Made by a program: the position numbers and the translations under genes. Below the pieces are notes generated by a model. The model made no database searches. It had not been told where the DNA came from and saw nothing but the letters and a program-made list of their open reading frames with translations. A DNA stretch of 64,000 bases, taken from Astropecten irregularis (Eukaryota; Echinodermata; Asteroidea; Paxillosida; Astropectinidae). The DNA is taken from the NCBI GenBank assembly GCA_963971285.1, contig OZ020252.1, positions 12,189,662-12,253,661 on the forward strand, written 5' to 3'. Positions 25,401 through 32,898 of this stretch are shown one piece after another; positions within the stretch are counted from its first letter, which is position 1; each line of letters begins with the position of its first letter.

Positions 25401-28400
25401 CTATCATAAAATGATTCAATATTAAAATAAATTGCCTGTAAGAGTCAACAGTATGGAATCTAGAATGTTATCATCTATATCAGTAAAATGAAGAAAAGAA
25501 GAAATAGCATAAATGGGCACTCTATAACCAAATCAACAATTCCAGCATTTTGTTTTCAGACCATTTTTACATATGTGATTTGATTGTTTTCCATTTATCC
25601 CCTACAATTTGAGAAAAATCTTCACACAAATCTTCTGTTTTGTAAATGAAGAATTGGAGGCCTGCCCAAATTCATATTAGCCTTTATACGTCTCACTAGC
25701 AGTTTTTCAGACCCACCTTCTTCATGCTTGCAAACATAAGTTACAGACAATTACTGATAATTTCATGTTCATCGTCATATCTCAAAATTATTCTTACGAT
25801 GCAAATTATGGTCAGTTGGAAAACAACAAATTTTTCAACTGCAAACCGTTTAAGTCAAGTGCGTATGTGTGGTTCAGTCAGCCAATCCAAAACATTTTCT
25901 GATGTGCTCTGTGAGTAACGTTGGCCAATCATGTTGCCATTCAGCATGCAAGTTGTAGTATGATAACATGTCAGTTGCTCAGTTGTGCATGATAAACAAG
26001 TGCTGTGGATAACTGCAGCTACCATTGGCATCGTATATGATTCAGTTTCCTTTGTACATCTATGTGTGCATGTCCGGTCTGTGGAGATTGTGTGTGGGAC
26101 AGTTTTTGGCAGCTGATCAGAAGAAAATGTTTCATGTTCGTAGCGACTTGATATTGCCATCTTCAAGTGGGGTTGGAGAGAACTCTATCTCCACCCCTAC
26201 TGCCTAATGGATTGGCACCACACTCTGAAGAAATTGCCCTGCACTCTATGGCTAATAAGATTGACATAAGGACTTGATATCATTGAAATGACATGATTTT
26301 CAACCCCCTCCCCACATTTCCTAAAAGCTAGATCTGCCCCTGTTCCGTGGCATATTATTCAGCATGGCAGATATAACTAAATGTATCACAAAAGGAGATG
26401 TCAATGTGAATGAATGATGGAAGTGATATGATAGGTAATTTTACTTCCAATTATCTGCCATGTGTATGGGCAGTTATAATCCAATCTATATGACATTTCA
26501 CACTTTCACACTAATTCATTTTTGATAAAGGGTACCCCTAGCAGGCATCAAGAGAAAAGTCAAGGCAATGTGACTTAATTCTTCAGTGGTTGATTGGAAG
26601 CAAGATCTCAAATGATGCTACAGTCGTGAAATGCAGAATGATTGTACATCATAATGAAAATCCAACATGATTAAAGGTACAGTACAGGTTGTTAACATAC
26701 CCAAACAAAAAATGTTCACAGATTTATGTGGAACTTTTAAGGGTATGAAGATGGTGCTGGTAAAAACATACAGTTAAAATATTACCCCCGGAAATGGTGT
26801 ACAGTATTTATCCAGAAACTAGTAAAACAAAGACTGAAAACAGTTTTCATCTCATCATGGAGGTAGGAATCTCAGGATAAGATCAAACCATTCTTTACGT
26901 TTTATAAGAAAGGTTGAGTCTGGTTTTTGCTATTTTCTTGTGACTCAGATGTTTGATGAAGGTCACAGAACAGCGCTCACACTTTGTCTGATCAAGCAAA
27001 TATGAAATAATATACTTGTGAAAATTTGAGCTCAATTAATCATGTATTATACCTTTGAATGCAGTAAAAACCATTCAAACAAAAACCAACACAACCTAAA
27101 AATAATAATATGATTCCATTCTTAACTTACTTTGAGGTGATCATAACATAATTCATATATGCCAAGACAACTACTCCAATAGGACCTCTGCCACCCTGGA
27201 AAACAAAACAAAACCCCAAATAAATCTAACAACTGAATGCAACTAAAAATTATAATATGTCCTATTAAGAAATTCCACGTAACAGATGTATGCATTTTCT
27301 AAATACAAATGCCTGCAGAGATGACCAGTATAAGAGATGAACAGCAGGGTACATGTAGATTTGATTCATCCAACTGAACAGATTAATGACTGATTGGTTA
27401 ATTGTTCAATTAAGTTTTCTTTAGGGGCAAGGGTGAGGTGGGGAAGGGGAGTTATCCATTTCTAATAAAAGCCACTTGTAAATAATAAGTCCCATCATGC
27501 AATACTATTCCCAGTGTATTTAATATTTTCACTTTAAAATGTAGACGAAGTGAAGATATTTCACTGATCTTGGTTCAGACTTTAATATATTTAATTAAAA
27601 CCTTTTCCCATAAAACCAGAAAAAATGCTTCTCAAATAAAAGGAGATAAATAGAAAAATTTACACACTGTACCTTACAATGCAGTACAGCAACATGGTGT
27701 GGATCTTGTTTAAGCCATGTCTCTATGTGTTTACAGATGCTGCACAGCTTCTCTAAAGAGGGAGCAAGGTGGTCTGGCCAGCCAAGATCATACACCTACA
27801 TCCAAAAAGGAACATGCTTGAATCAATTATGATATTTATTATTCTGATCAATCTTTGATTGTTAATTCTACCTGGAAACATTAAAGCTGGGACAAGTGGA
27901 CAACATTGAACTCATTACCAAAATTCTGAGACACAGAGAAATTAATTGTTTGACTGTGAATGCACACATTTTCACAAAATAACATTAGTTTTATTACACC
28001 TTTCCAAGCTACCACTACAGTAATTTCACTTGAGAGCAAAAGGGAAAACAATCTAACCCTTTACATTATTTTCAATTCACACAAATAGCAATTGCATATG
28101 TTTTGAAATCATAAAATATTTTACGTCCTTTACATTTTTTCCCAAATCAGGAGATGAATGCAATAAAAAAATGTTTCACAATATAAATAAATACTTCTCA
28201 AGTATTAACCCCGAAATAACATTGCCTTGTTAGGATATCGACCTGAATGATATTTGGAAATAAGCTTACATTCTTTCCAATGGATAAATAAAAGGTAACT
28301 AGACTAAATCTGTAGGGTGAAGCCACATACATGTTGAGTACCATGTCCTTGATTATTTGGATCTTTTGGAAACTCTTTTGAGGACTTCCATGGTTAACAC

Positions 28401-31400
28401 CAAATTCTCAATTGGCATCATTAACAGTATTATTACTTTGTACTCAGCCAAATATTACAGCAAAGATCAATCAACGAAACAGGCAGTAATACAAAGGTTT
28501 AAATGAAATCAGAATGTATAGAAAGCCAGGATGAATAAAAAAGAACTTAACTGTGCTGTGGCTCAAAGGTTATTAATTCAATCTGTAGAAATTACATAAC
28601 TTACAGGATTTGCAAGGCCTCCAAAAACAATTATTGAGTTTGAGACAAACAATTGACTCAACAGTTAGTAAACAGTGACAAGAGTCACCATGGGAAAATC
28701 TTGCTTCATTAGATGCTGGGTTTTTCAAGGAAATCAAGATTTTGTGTCTTTTAAATAGATTGTTCGTCCAAACAATTTAGTAGCATTTCGAAAGCGTGGT
28801 GTAACCGTGAAGGATTTGGAGGGGGCAAGATTATTTCGGCCGTATTTCTGCTATCCAGATGAACAAAGCGTAAAAAGGTACATGAAACAACGTCTGTAAG
28901 GAGGTTTAAGACCTTCACTTCTGTTTAAGTACCAAATTCAGCCAAAACGCACATCTTTGCAAATCCTAAAAGCTCCCTTTAACGGTTCCATATTGTGAAA
29001 AGCCTTATGCTGAATACAGGAATATAACAATATGATGACTAAATGCACAACAATTGTGAAACTTGATCTGTTTTCAATTAATATTATACCAGTTCCAAAC
29101 AATGTTACAGAGCGGCATGATGACTATACATGAAAGTGAATTTCACTGAAATAACAATTTTCACTAAATTCTCCTACATGTAACCCATTGAACAAATGAT
29201 AATAAATAAAATAATAATAATAAATAAATAAATAATAAAAATAATATTATAAGGCCCTGCAGTCCCAAGGTGGAACTACGGGACGAATGGGAGGAGGTTT
29301 GGCCCCCTTGATGTAAAGCATGCATGGCCCATCTCTATGGTGGAACATGTATGTGTCAAATCTGTATACTCAAATCTGTATCCTTGAAGAGACATGACTT
29401 TGCTCTCATGTACTAAATGAACACTCTCCAAAGAGCAGAATTTAAATTGCTCCCATCTGAGCCAGAATCACTTTCCTGGGTAGAATTTTCTAACACAACC
29501 ATCTCCAGCAGCTCATGCATCCTGATCCTTCCCCAGCCATCTCAATTTCGTCCTGCCACTGGAGTTGTGTGCACCAGGATGAGAGAGTGAGGCTGATGCA
29601 GTACAAGTCACCCTCACAATAATCTAAGTTCTATGCAAGTCATGGTATAGATTGTTTCATGGCATATCTGCCCCAAACCTGTACATGGCAATGGGGGAGC
29701 AGCAAAGCAGCAGGAGAGAAAGCACTGAACTGAAGTAGCAATGGCATGCACACAACTGGCTGAGAGATCCAGCAGCCTTCAAGGGCCACTCTGCTCACCA
29801 CCATTGCAAGTGGGTGGGGGATAATAGGAGCCCTAAAGCATAGCTGCTTCAAACCTGCCCTGGCCAGCTCACCGTGGTTGGCGGGGTTTCCCCACTGCAG
29901 TCAAAACAAATATAAAAAGAAAGTGCTGATGCTCACCCTAGCATCATGGAATGTTCAGACATAAATACCAAAACTGACAGACTGGAGACAAGGACTGCCC
30001 TTGTGGCAAGAGAACTTGCCCGCTACAAGGTGGACATTATGGCCCTCAGCGAGACTTGCCTCCTTCTGGTGTGGAAGCAGCAATGAAGAGCACAGAGAAG
30101 CACATGTGGGCTTCGTCATCAACCCTTCGACACCGTAAGCAGAGAAGGACACTGGAAAATTATGAAGAGGTTTGGCAGTCCAAGCAAGTTCATCGCCATC
30201 GTCAAGCAGTTCCACGAGGGCATAACAGCCTGTGTGCTGAACAACAGCGAACCATTGGACTCCTTTCCTGTGACAAACGGAGTAAAGGAGGGGGTGTCCC
30301 AGCCCTGACTCTGTTCAGCATGGTCTTCTCGGCAATGATAACTGATGACTACAGAAGCTGTCACTCAGGCTGTCACATAAAGTATATGTGATGGGAACTT
30401 AATATTCAACTTCAGGTGGATAGGTTTCTTCTGTCTGTGACAACTTCAGCCTGACTATCAGTACCAAAAAGACTGGAAAGATGTATCAGCCCAACTCTGC
30501 ATCACAGTGAAGGGTCAGAAAATGTTATGTACCTTGGCAGTACTCTATCCTGAAACGCAGTTCTGTTTCTCAGGTTGCAGCATTGCTGCGAGTATCGATG
30601 AAATGATCCTTGGGATACAGCGGTATGTGCGTGGTTTCATGGCTTCTGACTGCCAAATGAACTAAGATAATTGACTATTTGGAATACCACCAATGTAGGT
30701 CTGGATAGTTAAGTTAGAAGAGTGCCTGTACGGTATTCAGGAGGTCGATGGTTCGAATCACGCTCCAGTAAATTTTTCTTTGTTCACCTTTCAATGACTT
30801 ATAATTCAGTCAGTTTCCCTTGTGGTTATTTTATGATTATGTAATAAATTGTTGAAACTGTACCGACTGACTGAGTTGTAACAGGCAGAAACACTGAATA
30901 CATATAAATGTCATTTTTCATTCAAATGTCATTTTTGCATACATGTACAAGGCAACGTCATGCCATGTGTGAAACCAATCAGCATGATCACAGAGAGACA
31001 GACATGACAGTTTTCTCTTTTTGTAATCACCACTTTAAGCTTGTATACACTGGTATCTTGTCTTACTAGTTACCGCAAATGTCCCCATATACAACACACC
31101 CATGTATATGGCACACCCCAAACTTTTGACATTGGCCAAGAGAAAAAAAAACCCAGAAAAGTCTAGAAAAAATGTAGCACTCATTTTTCTCCACTCATTG
31201 TTATTTTGTGTTTCAATTTATATTTGCAAATTAAAGTCAAATAAAACATTGCATTCCTCAATCCAACTCACAACTTTCAGCCATTTTTGCCTGAGTTTGC
31301 AACCAAGCCGAAGTGCACCAGTCATATACCTTGGCTGCTGCTGCGCTGCGCGACAGCACAAGTACATTGTAGTACTACCTGTATATGTGCAGCCTATCAT

Positions 31401-32898
31401 GCGTAATGTCGTACCTGCACACATGCAAAACAGTATCTCTACCATAGTAGACTTCTCTACAGTCTACATATTCAGCGGACAGTACATTCACATTCCTTAT
31501 ACCTCAATTCCAGTCTGTGATATAAATATGTGTAAGTGAACAGTTCGAGCAGAAAATATTAGATTTTTTTTATCATCTTTCCTGAATCATTGGCTCAATT
31601 TTGAGACAGCCGGTATACTTTCATTTTCATGTGAATGTTGGTCAGTCAGTGTCATTATGTCATATGCCTCAGACCTATACTTAGCGATACCACCAGCAGG
31701 CTGCACCCCCACCTTTTGATTTTTGCCGAGGTGAAAAAAAGTGTGCCGTATACACAGACATTTATATTAAGTATGCAGTGACAATCATAAACCTGTTATG
31801 TTTAGAGCAGAAAATGGTATTTGTTATGAAGGTGCTAAAACAAAGGGGCAGTTTGGACAAAGATTCTTTGCCTAAAAAAGACCCATAAGGGTCAAAACTT
31901 GGTCCACATCAATTTATTAGGTGAGTGAGCACTGATTTAAAAAAGAAATGTTTTACATCATATCTTTATAGTCACAGTGCTATGCAGTTTCTCCAGTTTC
32001 ATATCGTAGCAGCTTGATGTACTTTGCATGCATGCATACAAAATACCATTCTCTTTTGGGCACAATTAGAAATTGTTTGGATTCACTCAAATTTGGTTCA
32101 GAATTACCTTATTTGGCAAACTTCTGTTCAGTTCAGCAACAACACTAGAACTGACAATTCAATCCCTTGCATAAAAAATAAAGAAATTTAATTCAGGAAT
32201 TTGCTTTAAAGCTATGAAAGGAAAATTGTATGGAAAATTGCTTCATTTATTTTTGTTTCAAATTTAAACATTATAACCTCTTAATCCATTCATCATATGC
32301 AAGATAAGAGAGTGTATACTGACCTGCGGACTCAGTTGATGAATGTCATGTCTTCTTTTAGACAGATTGAAAATGACAAACTTTTCTTGATGTTTGCTCT
32401 TCAACATTTGTACCACATCATGAAGATTGCTGCGGTATTGTGCTTCTAATCCACCGGCAGGAAAGGACACAGCTTAAACAAAAGGCAAATTGTTTAAAGT
32501 AAATTTCAATTTCATGATGAAATGATGAATTAACAAATTTTCTGCTGATCTGTTGGCCAACTTCAGAAAAAGTTACCTAACTTAAATCATGTCCGAGAGT
32601 CATGCCACAAATATGCTGCATAGCTGCACCACTTTCCACATCCTAAATACATGATGATCAAACTTTGGGGATGGGAAACTTGACAACATTGTGATGACTG
32701 TCACATGTGGTAAGTGTAGAGGATAAGGCTTAATGAGGTATGGAAGTCCGGAGTAACATGGACTTACAAATGAAAAAAAATAGTCTTTGAGATTCTACAA
32801 TATAAACGAATAAGGAAAATGTATAATTACCTATCAGCCTTTCAGTGATGTAATCCACATCTAGGTCCAATGAATATCTCATGATGGTGTCTTCACCA
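857..32898 (-). CDS. Tensin-family gene, N-terminal half (multi-exon, partial)
   Basis: Tensins link integrin adhesions to actin: an N-terminal PTEN-like phosphatase domain and C2 domain, a long linker, then SH2 and PTB domains. Nine exons give about 534 residues (68, 149, 123, 65, 197, 61, 203, 171 and 566 nt), all with AG/GT borders, and the phases join without a stop. In order: an ITERLIA start region (32,831-32,898), MLKSKH block (32,324-32,472), GWPD loop (27,673-27,795), P-loop second half (27,131-27,195), AMKRF and QPSQ block (25,204-25,400), CRPFL block (24,681-24,741), C2 strands with VKCYHKK (10,085-10,287), WDSYE end of C2 (2,846-3,016), and the linker with DGSLYAEV and EKRDLDDLL (857-1,422). 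The SH2/PTB part is outside the window. The first exon is not certain; an ATG inside 32,831-32,898 is possible. The paralogue cannot be assigned. Confidence 0.9.
1669..1830. mobile_element. Foldback MITE with 9-bp target duplication (MULE-like)
   Basis: The two ends TAGACTTGGGGC and GCCCCAAGTCTA are exact inverted repeats. The arms run inward about 60 bp (GTCCGCGCGGTGATTGTCTC and its complement) to a GC-rich loop. The sequence ggacacacc flanks both sides (1,660-1,668 and 1,831-1,839), a 9-bp direct repeat as made by Mutator-like transposases. There is no coding capacity. Confidence 0.75.
1841..2021 (-). mobile_element. tRNA-derived SINE, copy 1
   Basis: On the minus strand: an A-box-like CTCAGTTGGTAGAGCG and a B-box-like GGTTCGAATC about 30 nt apart. 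Then follows the tail with TTTTTCTTTG and TTCCCTTGTGGTTATTTGAT that is shared by copies at 30,548, 37,016 and 53,790. It is a SINE, not a tRNA gene: the acceptor stem does not pair and the flanking body repeats elsewhere. Confidence 0.8.
2022..2515 (+). mobile_element. SINE copy 2, split by a CR1-like 3' end
   Basis: Body blocks CAGGTTGCAGCATTGCTGC and GGTTTCATGGCTTCTGACTG of the same SINE, head-to-head with copy 1. About 260 bp (2,161-2,424) interrupt it, ending in AATAAATAAATAAAT, typical of CR1/L2-like 3' tails. In the copy at 30,548 the two halves are continuous. Confidence 0.65.
2161..2424 (+). mobile_element. 5'-truncated CR1/L2-like retrotransposon 3' end
   Basis: A non-coding stretch with an AATAAA-containing end and a short (AATA)n tail, precisely inside a SINE body whose empty version is seen at 30,548. 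Only the 3' UTR remains, so the family assignment is an inference. Confidence 0.5.
2520..2703 (-). mobile_element. TTAA-type MITE fragment
   Basis: Ends with CCAAAGTATGATATTACC followed by TTAA (2,704-2,707), the same terminus as the complete MITE at 48,416-48,772. The left part is missing. Confidence 0.65.
2846..3016 (-). CDS. Tensin exon: end of C2 domain
   Basis: 171 nt, phase 1 at both ends. It encodes [17 protein letters not shown] and, at the end, [12 protein letters not shown], the tensin counterparts of the last C2 strands (family pattern FP-F-KVE-VFS and LIRWDSYE). The acceptor is tttgtccag and the donor GGGG/gtatgt. It joins 10,085-10,287 through a split Asp codon. Confidence 0.88.
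3424..3597 (-). repeat. DIRS right inverted terminal repeat
   Basis: Inverted copy of the left terminal repeat over 3,464-3,597. The outer 3,424-3,478 is unique to this end and its complement lies at 3,646-3,699, as in the unequal terminal repeats of DIRS-1. Confidence 0.85.
3640..3745 (-). repeat. DIRS internal complementary region
   Basis: Two abutting blocks: 3,646-3,699 is the complement of the outer right end, and 3,700-3,745 is the complement of the outer left end. They meet with a 2-3 nt GA overlap. This is the circle-junction template described for DIRS-1. Confidence 0.85.
3960..4680 (-). pseudogene. DIRS tyrosine recombinase, broken
   Basis: Pieces in different frames, in order: [11 protein letters not shown] and RPPLEPL (N-terminal core-binding region, typical of DIRS/Ngaro recombinases); [21 protein letters not shown] (box I with catalytic Arg); [11 protein letters not shown] and [19 protein letters not shown] (middle); [20 protein letters not shown] and [10 protein letters not shown] (box II and the region before the nucleophile). 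The Arg of the HxxR box is replaced by TGA (4,077-4,079), a likely CGA to TGA change. The Tyr expected after FTSF is missing. At least two frameshifts. Not functional. Confidence 0.8.
5355..5670 (-). pseudogene. DIRS RNase H domain, broken
   Basis: [15 protein letters not shown], then [20 protein letters not shown] (family pattern V-SDN-TAVAYI), a TGA at 5,534-5,536, ATCSPQMC, and after a frameshift [15 protein letters not shown] (family pattern ADALSR---EW). This is the RNase H that follows RT in DIRS/Ngaro elements. It lies directly upstream of the recombinase in element order. Confidence 0.75.
5690..6470 (-). pseudogene. DIRS reverse transcriptase remnant (tentative)
   Basis: [16 protein letters not shown] resembles the segment just after the YLDD box of DIRS RTs (DDWLL-A-S), with the two Asp lost. 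Further on [14 protein letters not shown] resembles the thumb/connection region. The fingers and palm are not recognisable. Position between gag and RNase H fits. Confidence 0.4.
6470..8700. other. GC-rich unexplained interior of the DIRS element
   Basis: Open frames on both strands look random. Short degenerate repeats occur: a block like CGACCGCGGGAC near 7,098, 7,126, 7,295 and 7,650, and CGACGTCCGCAAT at about 8,428 and 8,549. An AT-richer patch with CAGTATACTGTACTGTATAC lies near 6,960. It could be decayed RT plus an inserted element. Confidence 0.4.
8745..9326 (-). CDS. Possible DIRS gag-like ORF
   Basis: 193-codon ORF starting 167 bp inside the left terminal repeat. It contains CRCRAY, then [15 protein letters not shown] and SGCCPL, a Cys-rich arrangement like that near the N-terminus of some DIRS/Ngaro Gag proteins, then an Arg-rich C-terminus. 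It is the only long open frame in the element. Assignment rests on position and Cys spacing only. Confidence 0.35.
   Translation of the reverse strand: MHFFGIFLSLFLCIQQVLNLPCRCRAYTAGSVYVTMKGLTQVRGMDECMGDDPSFPACGTAKTEWLSGCCPLIPGLLVLLPVRGKLPVRGKSGRLDTRHALTATCLSDPKRPTAGGSSIPRSLPERREIARYQRRRRIPPERTDRPRRNMLLSQAPCYVPLIGGPSQLRIPGLPCRGTSLRRQWVGAMFNAGV
9493..9651 (-). repeat. DIRS left inverted terminal repeat
   Basis: Its inner 130-140 bp are the reverse complement of 3,464-3,597. Its outer about 45 bp (starting GAGTCTACTGCATTC on the minus strand) have their complement in the internal region at 3,700-3,745. Confidence 0.85.
10085..10287 (-). CDS. Tensin exon: C2 domain core
   Basis: 203 nt. Encodes [25 protein letters not shown] and [15 protein letters not shown], matching the tensin C2 signature (GDV-VKCYHK, RDVIFR-QFHT). 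The donor is G/gtaagt and the acceptor aatag. Its first base completes a Tyr codon from the exon at 24,681. The intron upstream of it, 10,288-24,680, is 14.4 kb and filled with transposons. Confidence 0.88.
11206..13362 (+). mobile_element. Tigger/pogo-like DNA transposon (relic)
   Basis: Starts with CAGTGAAATCTCGTTAGTTC, a typical Tigger/pogo-type terminal sequence, about 600 bp before the transposase. No matching 3' inverted repeat was found. The element seems cut off where the Helentron copy begins at 13,515. Confidence 0.6.
11768..13362 (+). pseudogene. Tigger/CENP-B-like DDE transposase, broken
   Basis: Order: psq/CENP-B type helix-turn-helix ([12 protein letters not shown], then [15 protein letters not shown]), CENP-B HTH with [14 protein letters not shown], and a DDE_1 domain with IFNADETG (first Asp), [12 protein letters not shown] (second Asp) and PMDQGVIQ (third Asp). 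The C-terminus [11 protein letters not shown] is typical of Tigger. Breaks: TAG at 11,882, TGA at 12,389 (a likely CGA to TGA in SKE-stop-LTAM), a frameshift in an A-rich run near 12,590, another near 13,180, and a TGA plus shift near 13,260. Not functional. Confidence 0.85.
13832..15170 (-). mobile_element. Penelope-like retroelement, 5'-truncated
   Basis: C-terminal RT-thumb region plus GIY-YIG endonuclease and 3' UTR, inserted in F3 copy A. The 3' UTR holds GATCCTGTTAGGATC followed by GAAACGCG, a stem plus GAAAC resembling part of the hammerhead motifs reported in Penelope elements, but without CUGAUGA. At the truncated end lies CCTAAGCTAA repeated twice. Confidence 0.8.
14147..15156 (-). 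pseudogene. Penelope RT C-terminus and GIY-YIG endonuclease (partial)
   Basis: About 336 codons open to the stop at 14,147. [23 protein letters not shown] and [21 protein letters not shown] are the conserved post-palm block of Penelope RTs. CVVCQHH is a Cys/His knuckle. [20 protein letters not shown] is the GIY-YIG core with NIQ and YVG in place of GIY and YIG. Then follow FHFNLPNH and [18 protein letters not shown]. The RT catalytic palm is absent, so the copy is dead on arrival although this part is undamaged. The ATG at 14,863 is internal to the domain order. Confidence 0.88.
15542..16880 (-). mobile_element. Helentron-like F3 copy B
   Basis: 3' end at 15,542 with a hairpin and GAAACAGCT. 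The body carries repeats of a TGACGTCATCGTGACGTCA type separated by ACCAAGTTTCAT. It ends directly at the CTAG of copy C, with no 5' hairpin at the junction. Confidence 0.75.
16881..18089 (-). mobile_element. Helentron-like F3 copy C
   Basis: Intact 3' grammar: GCGAAACAGCT, hairpin GTGTTTGTT/AACAAACAC, CTAG. The body is highly similar to copy B. The 5' side ends GTCTATGGGAAAAAAGTGG against the CTAG of copy D. Confidence 0.75.
18090..19158 (-). mobile_element. Helentron-like F2 copy D
   Basis: 3' grammar of F2: CGGAAAAGCC, hairpin TGTGTTCTGTT/AACAGACACA, CTAG. Carries just over one unit of the 129-bp core repeat (18,263-18,480). The 5' side ends in an (AAG)n run at 19,117-19,155. Confidence 0.75.
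19159..20783 (-). mobile_element. Helentron-like F2 copy E with long minisatellite core
   Basis: Same 3' grammar, with CGGAAAAGCC and CTAG. Core of about nine and a half tandem 129-bp units (19,328-20,515). The 5' side ends in (AAG)n at 20,762-20,781 against the next CTAG. Confidence 0.75.
19328..20515. repeat. 129-bp minisatellite, about 9-10 units
   Basis: Each unit begins near TCACAAAGAAAGACCTTGCC and contains CTTCCTG...CCGGAAGT (an inverted ETS-like pair) and AGGTCACAGAGGTCA, two AGGTCA half sites 3 bp apart. Units start near 19,328, 19,458, 19,590, 19,720, 19,847, 19,976, 20,106, 20,233, 20,360 and 20,487. Confidence 0.85.
20784..22987 (-). mobile_element. Helentron-like F2 copy F (innermost)
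   Basis: 3' end at 20,784 (CGGAAAAGCC, hairpin, CTAG). 5' body at 22,740-22,960 and 5' hairpin at 22,963-22,987. The middle holds a 19-bp minisatellite and about 1 kb of sequence unrelated to the other copies. Confidence 0.65.
21220..21630. repeat. 19-bp minisatellite
   Basis: About 21 units of CGCAAACATTACGTCAACT with few changes. Because 19 is not a multiple of 3, reading frames rotate, and a 169-codon frame (21,178-21,687, plus strand) stays open by chance with a 19-residue period. I do not regard it as a gene. Confidence 0.9.
22963..23215 (-). repeat. Cluster of five Helentron-like 5' hairpins
   Basis: Hairpins at 22,963-22,987 (F2 variant), 23,014-23,039 and 23,067-23,092 (F2), 23,132-23,158 and 23,189-23,215 (F3), separated by 26-39 nt of A-rich (T-rich in element sense) sequence. 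They are the stacked 5' ends of the nested elements to the left. Confidence 0.8.
23220..23780. other. AT-rich, nothing recognised
   Basis: No feature that I can support. Confidence 0.4.
23785..24230 (+). pseudogene. Ty3/gypsy integrase remnant
   Basis: [19 protein letters not shown] and [20 protein letters not shown] match the zinc-binding H2C2 domain of gypsy integrases ([16 protein letters not shown]). After about 130 bp of unrelated AT-rich sequence, [19 protein letters not shown] and [17 protein letters not shown] match the region after the integrase core. The catalytic DDE core is missing. Two fragments of one decayed copy. Confidence 0.75.
24681..24741 (-). CDS. Tensin exon: phosphatase-C2 junction
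   Basis: 61 nt encoding [20 protein letters not shown], which matches the tensin CRPFL-IYQAMQPVYTSGIY segment. Bordered by acceptor atatag and donor gtgagt. Phases join exactly to 25,204-25,400 (split Gly codon) and to 10,085-10,287 (split Tyr codon). Confidence 0.88.
25204..25400 (-). CDS. Tensin exon: end of phosphatase-like domain
   Basis: 197 nt encoding [29 protein letters not shown] and [14 protein letters not shown], all strongly tensin-like ([30 protein letters not shown]). Acceptor gatag, donor GGAG/gtgaga. Phases fit both neighbours. Confidence 0.9.
25401..26670. other. Tensin intron, nothing recognised
   Basis: AT-rich intron sequence without supported features. Confidence 0.4.
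26675..27053. mobile_element. TTAA-type MITE
   Basis: Starts TTAA then AGGTACAGTACAGG and ends TATACC then TTGA (decayed TTAA). The body is shared with 33,650-33,964 and 52,600-52,955 (CTCACACTTTGTCTGATC, ACCAGCACCATCTTCATA and its complement). TTAA target choice fits Kolobok or piggyBac mobilisation. Confidence 0.7.
27131..27195 (-). CDS. Tensin exon: second half of P-loop
   Basis: 65 nt encoding [17 protein letters not shown]. With the preceding exon ending in VLHCK this gives the P-loop HCKGGRGPIG. Active PTEN-like enzymes have HC-X5-R. Here Cys is kept but the Arg position (+6) is Pro, codon CCT, one base from CGT. Activity is therefore doubtful. Acceptor ttttccag, donor gtaagt. Confidence 0.88.
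27200..27670. other. Tensin intron, nothing recognised
   Basis: No supported feature. Confidence 0.4.
27673..27795 (-). CDS. Tensin exon: WPD-loop region and start of P-loop
   Basis: 123 nt, phase 0 at both ends. Encodes [18 protein letters not shown], then [25 protein letters not shown] is the counterpart of the WPD loop and HVAVLHCK leads into the P-loop; tensins have GWPD-H-P-LEK-CSICK. Acceptor ggatgtag, donor AAG/gtacag. Confidence 0.9.
28601..28978. mobile_element. TTAA-type MITE, second family
   Basis: Left end AGGATTTGCAAGGCCTCC. The right end GCAAATCCTAAAAGCTCCC is followed by TTAA (28,979-28,982). Related to the copy starting at 54,817. Confidence 0.65.
29250..30545 (+). pseudogene. 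RTE-like non-LTR retrotransposon with internal deletion
   Basis: A GC-richer 5' leader (29,260-29,930), then [30 protein letters not shown] (start of the AP endonuclease domain). Near 30,100 this jumps to [19 protein letters not shown] and [23 protein letters not shown] (RT palm, block before YADD), then decayed [12 protein letters not shown] sequence. Most of the endonuclease and the RT fingers are deleted. Several stops and shifts. It ends at the SINE of 30,548. Related to 37,345-39,940. Confidence 0.75.
30548..30850 (+). mobile_element. tRNA-derived SINE, copy 3
   Basis: Contiguous body: CAGGTTGCAGCATTGCTGC, GGTTTCATGGCTTCTGACTG, a tRNA-like part with a decayed A box, B box GGTTCGAATC, then the TTTTTCTTTG tail. 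It gives the uninterrupted order used to read the other copies. Confidence 0.75.
30851..32320. other. Tensin intron, nothing recognised
   Basis: AT-rich. An open frame at 31,102-31,539 shows no recognisable domain and no splice or codon support. Confidence 0.4.
32324..32472 (-). CDS. Tensin exon: N-terminal phosphatase-like region
   Basis: 149 nt encoding [16 protein letters not shown] and [20 protein letters not shown], matching tensin AVSFPS, RSNLREVAQMLKSKH and LFNLSERR. Acceptor tttaag, donor CAG/gtcagt. Joins 32,831-32,898 through a split Ala codon. Confidence 0.9.
32831..32898 (-). CDS. Tensin exon: first recognisable exon
   Basis: 68 nt encoding [22 protein letters not shown], matching the start of the tensin core (DLDLVYVTERIIA). 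It contains an in-frame ATG that could be a start. Acceptor tttgtag suggests at least one exon further upstream. A 39-nt segment at 43,097-43,135 with good splice borders is a candidate partner. Confidence 0.8.

Noticed and set aside
31102..31539. 145-codon plus-strand ORF
   Set aside because: No domain, AT-rich intron, antisense to tensin; chance length.
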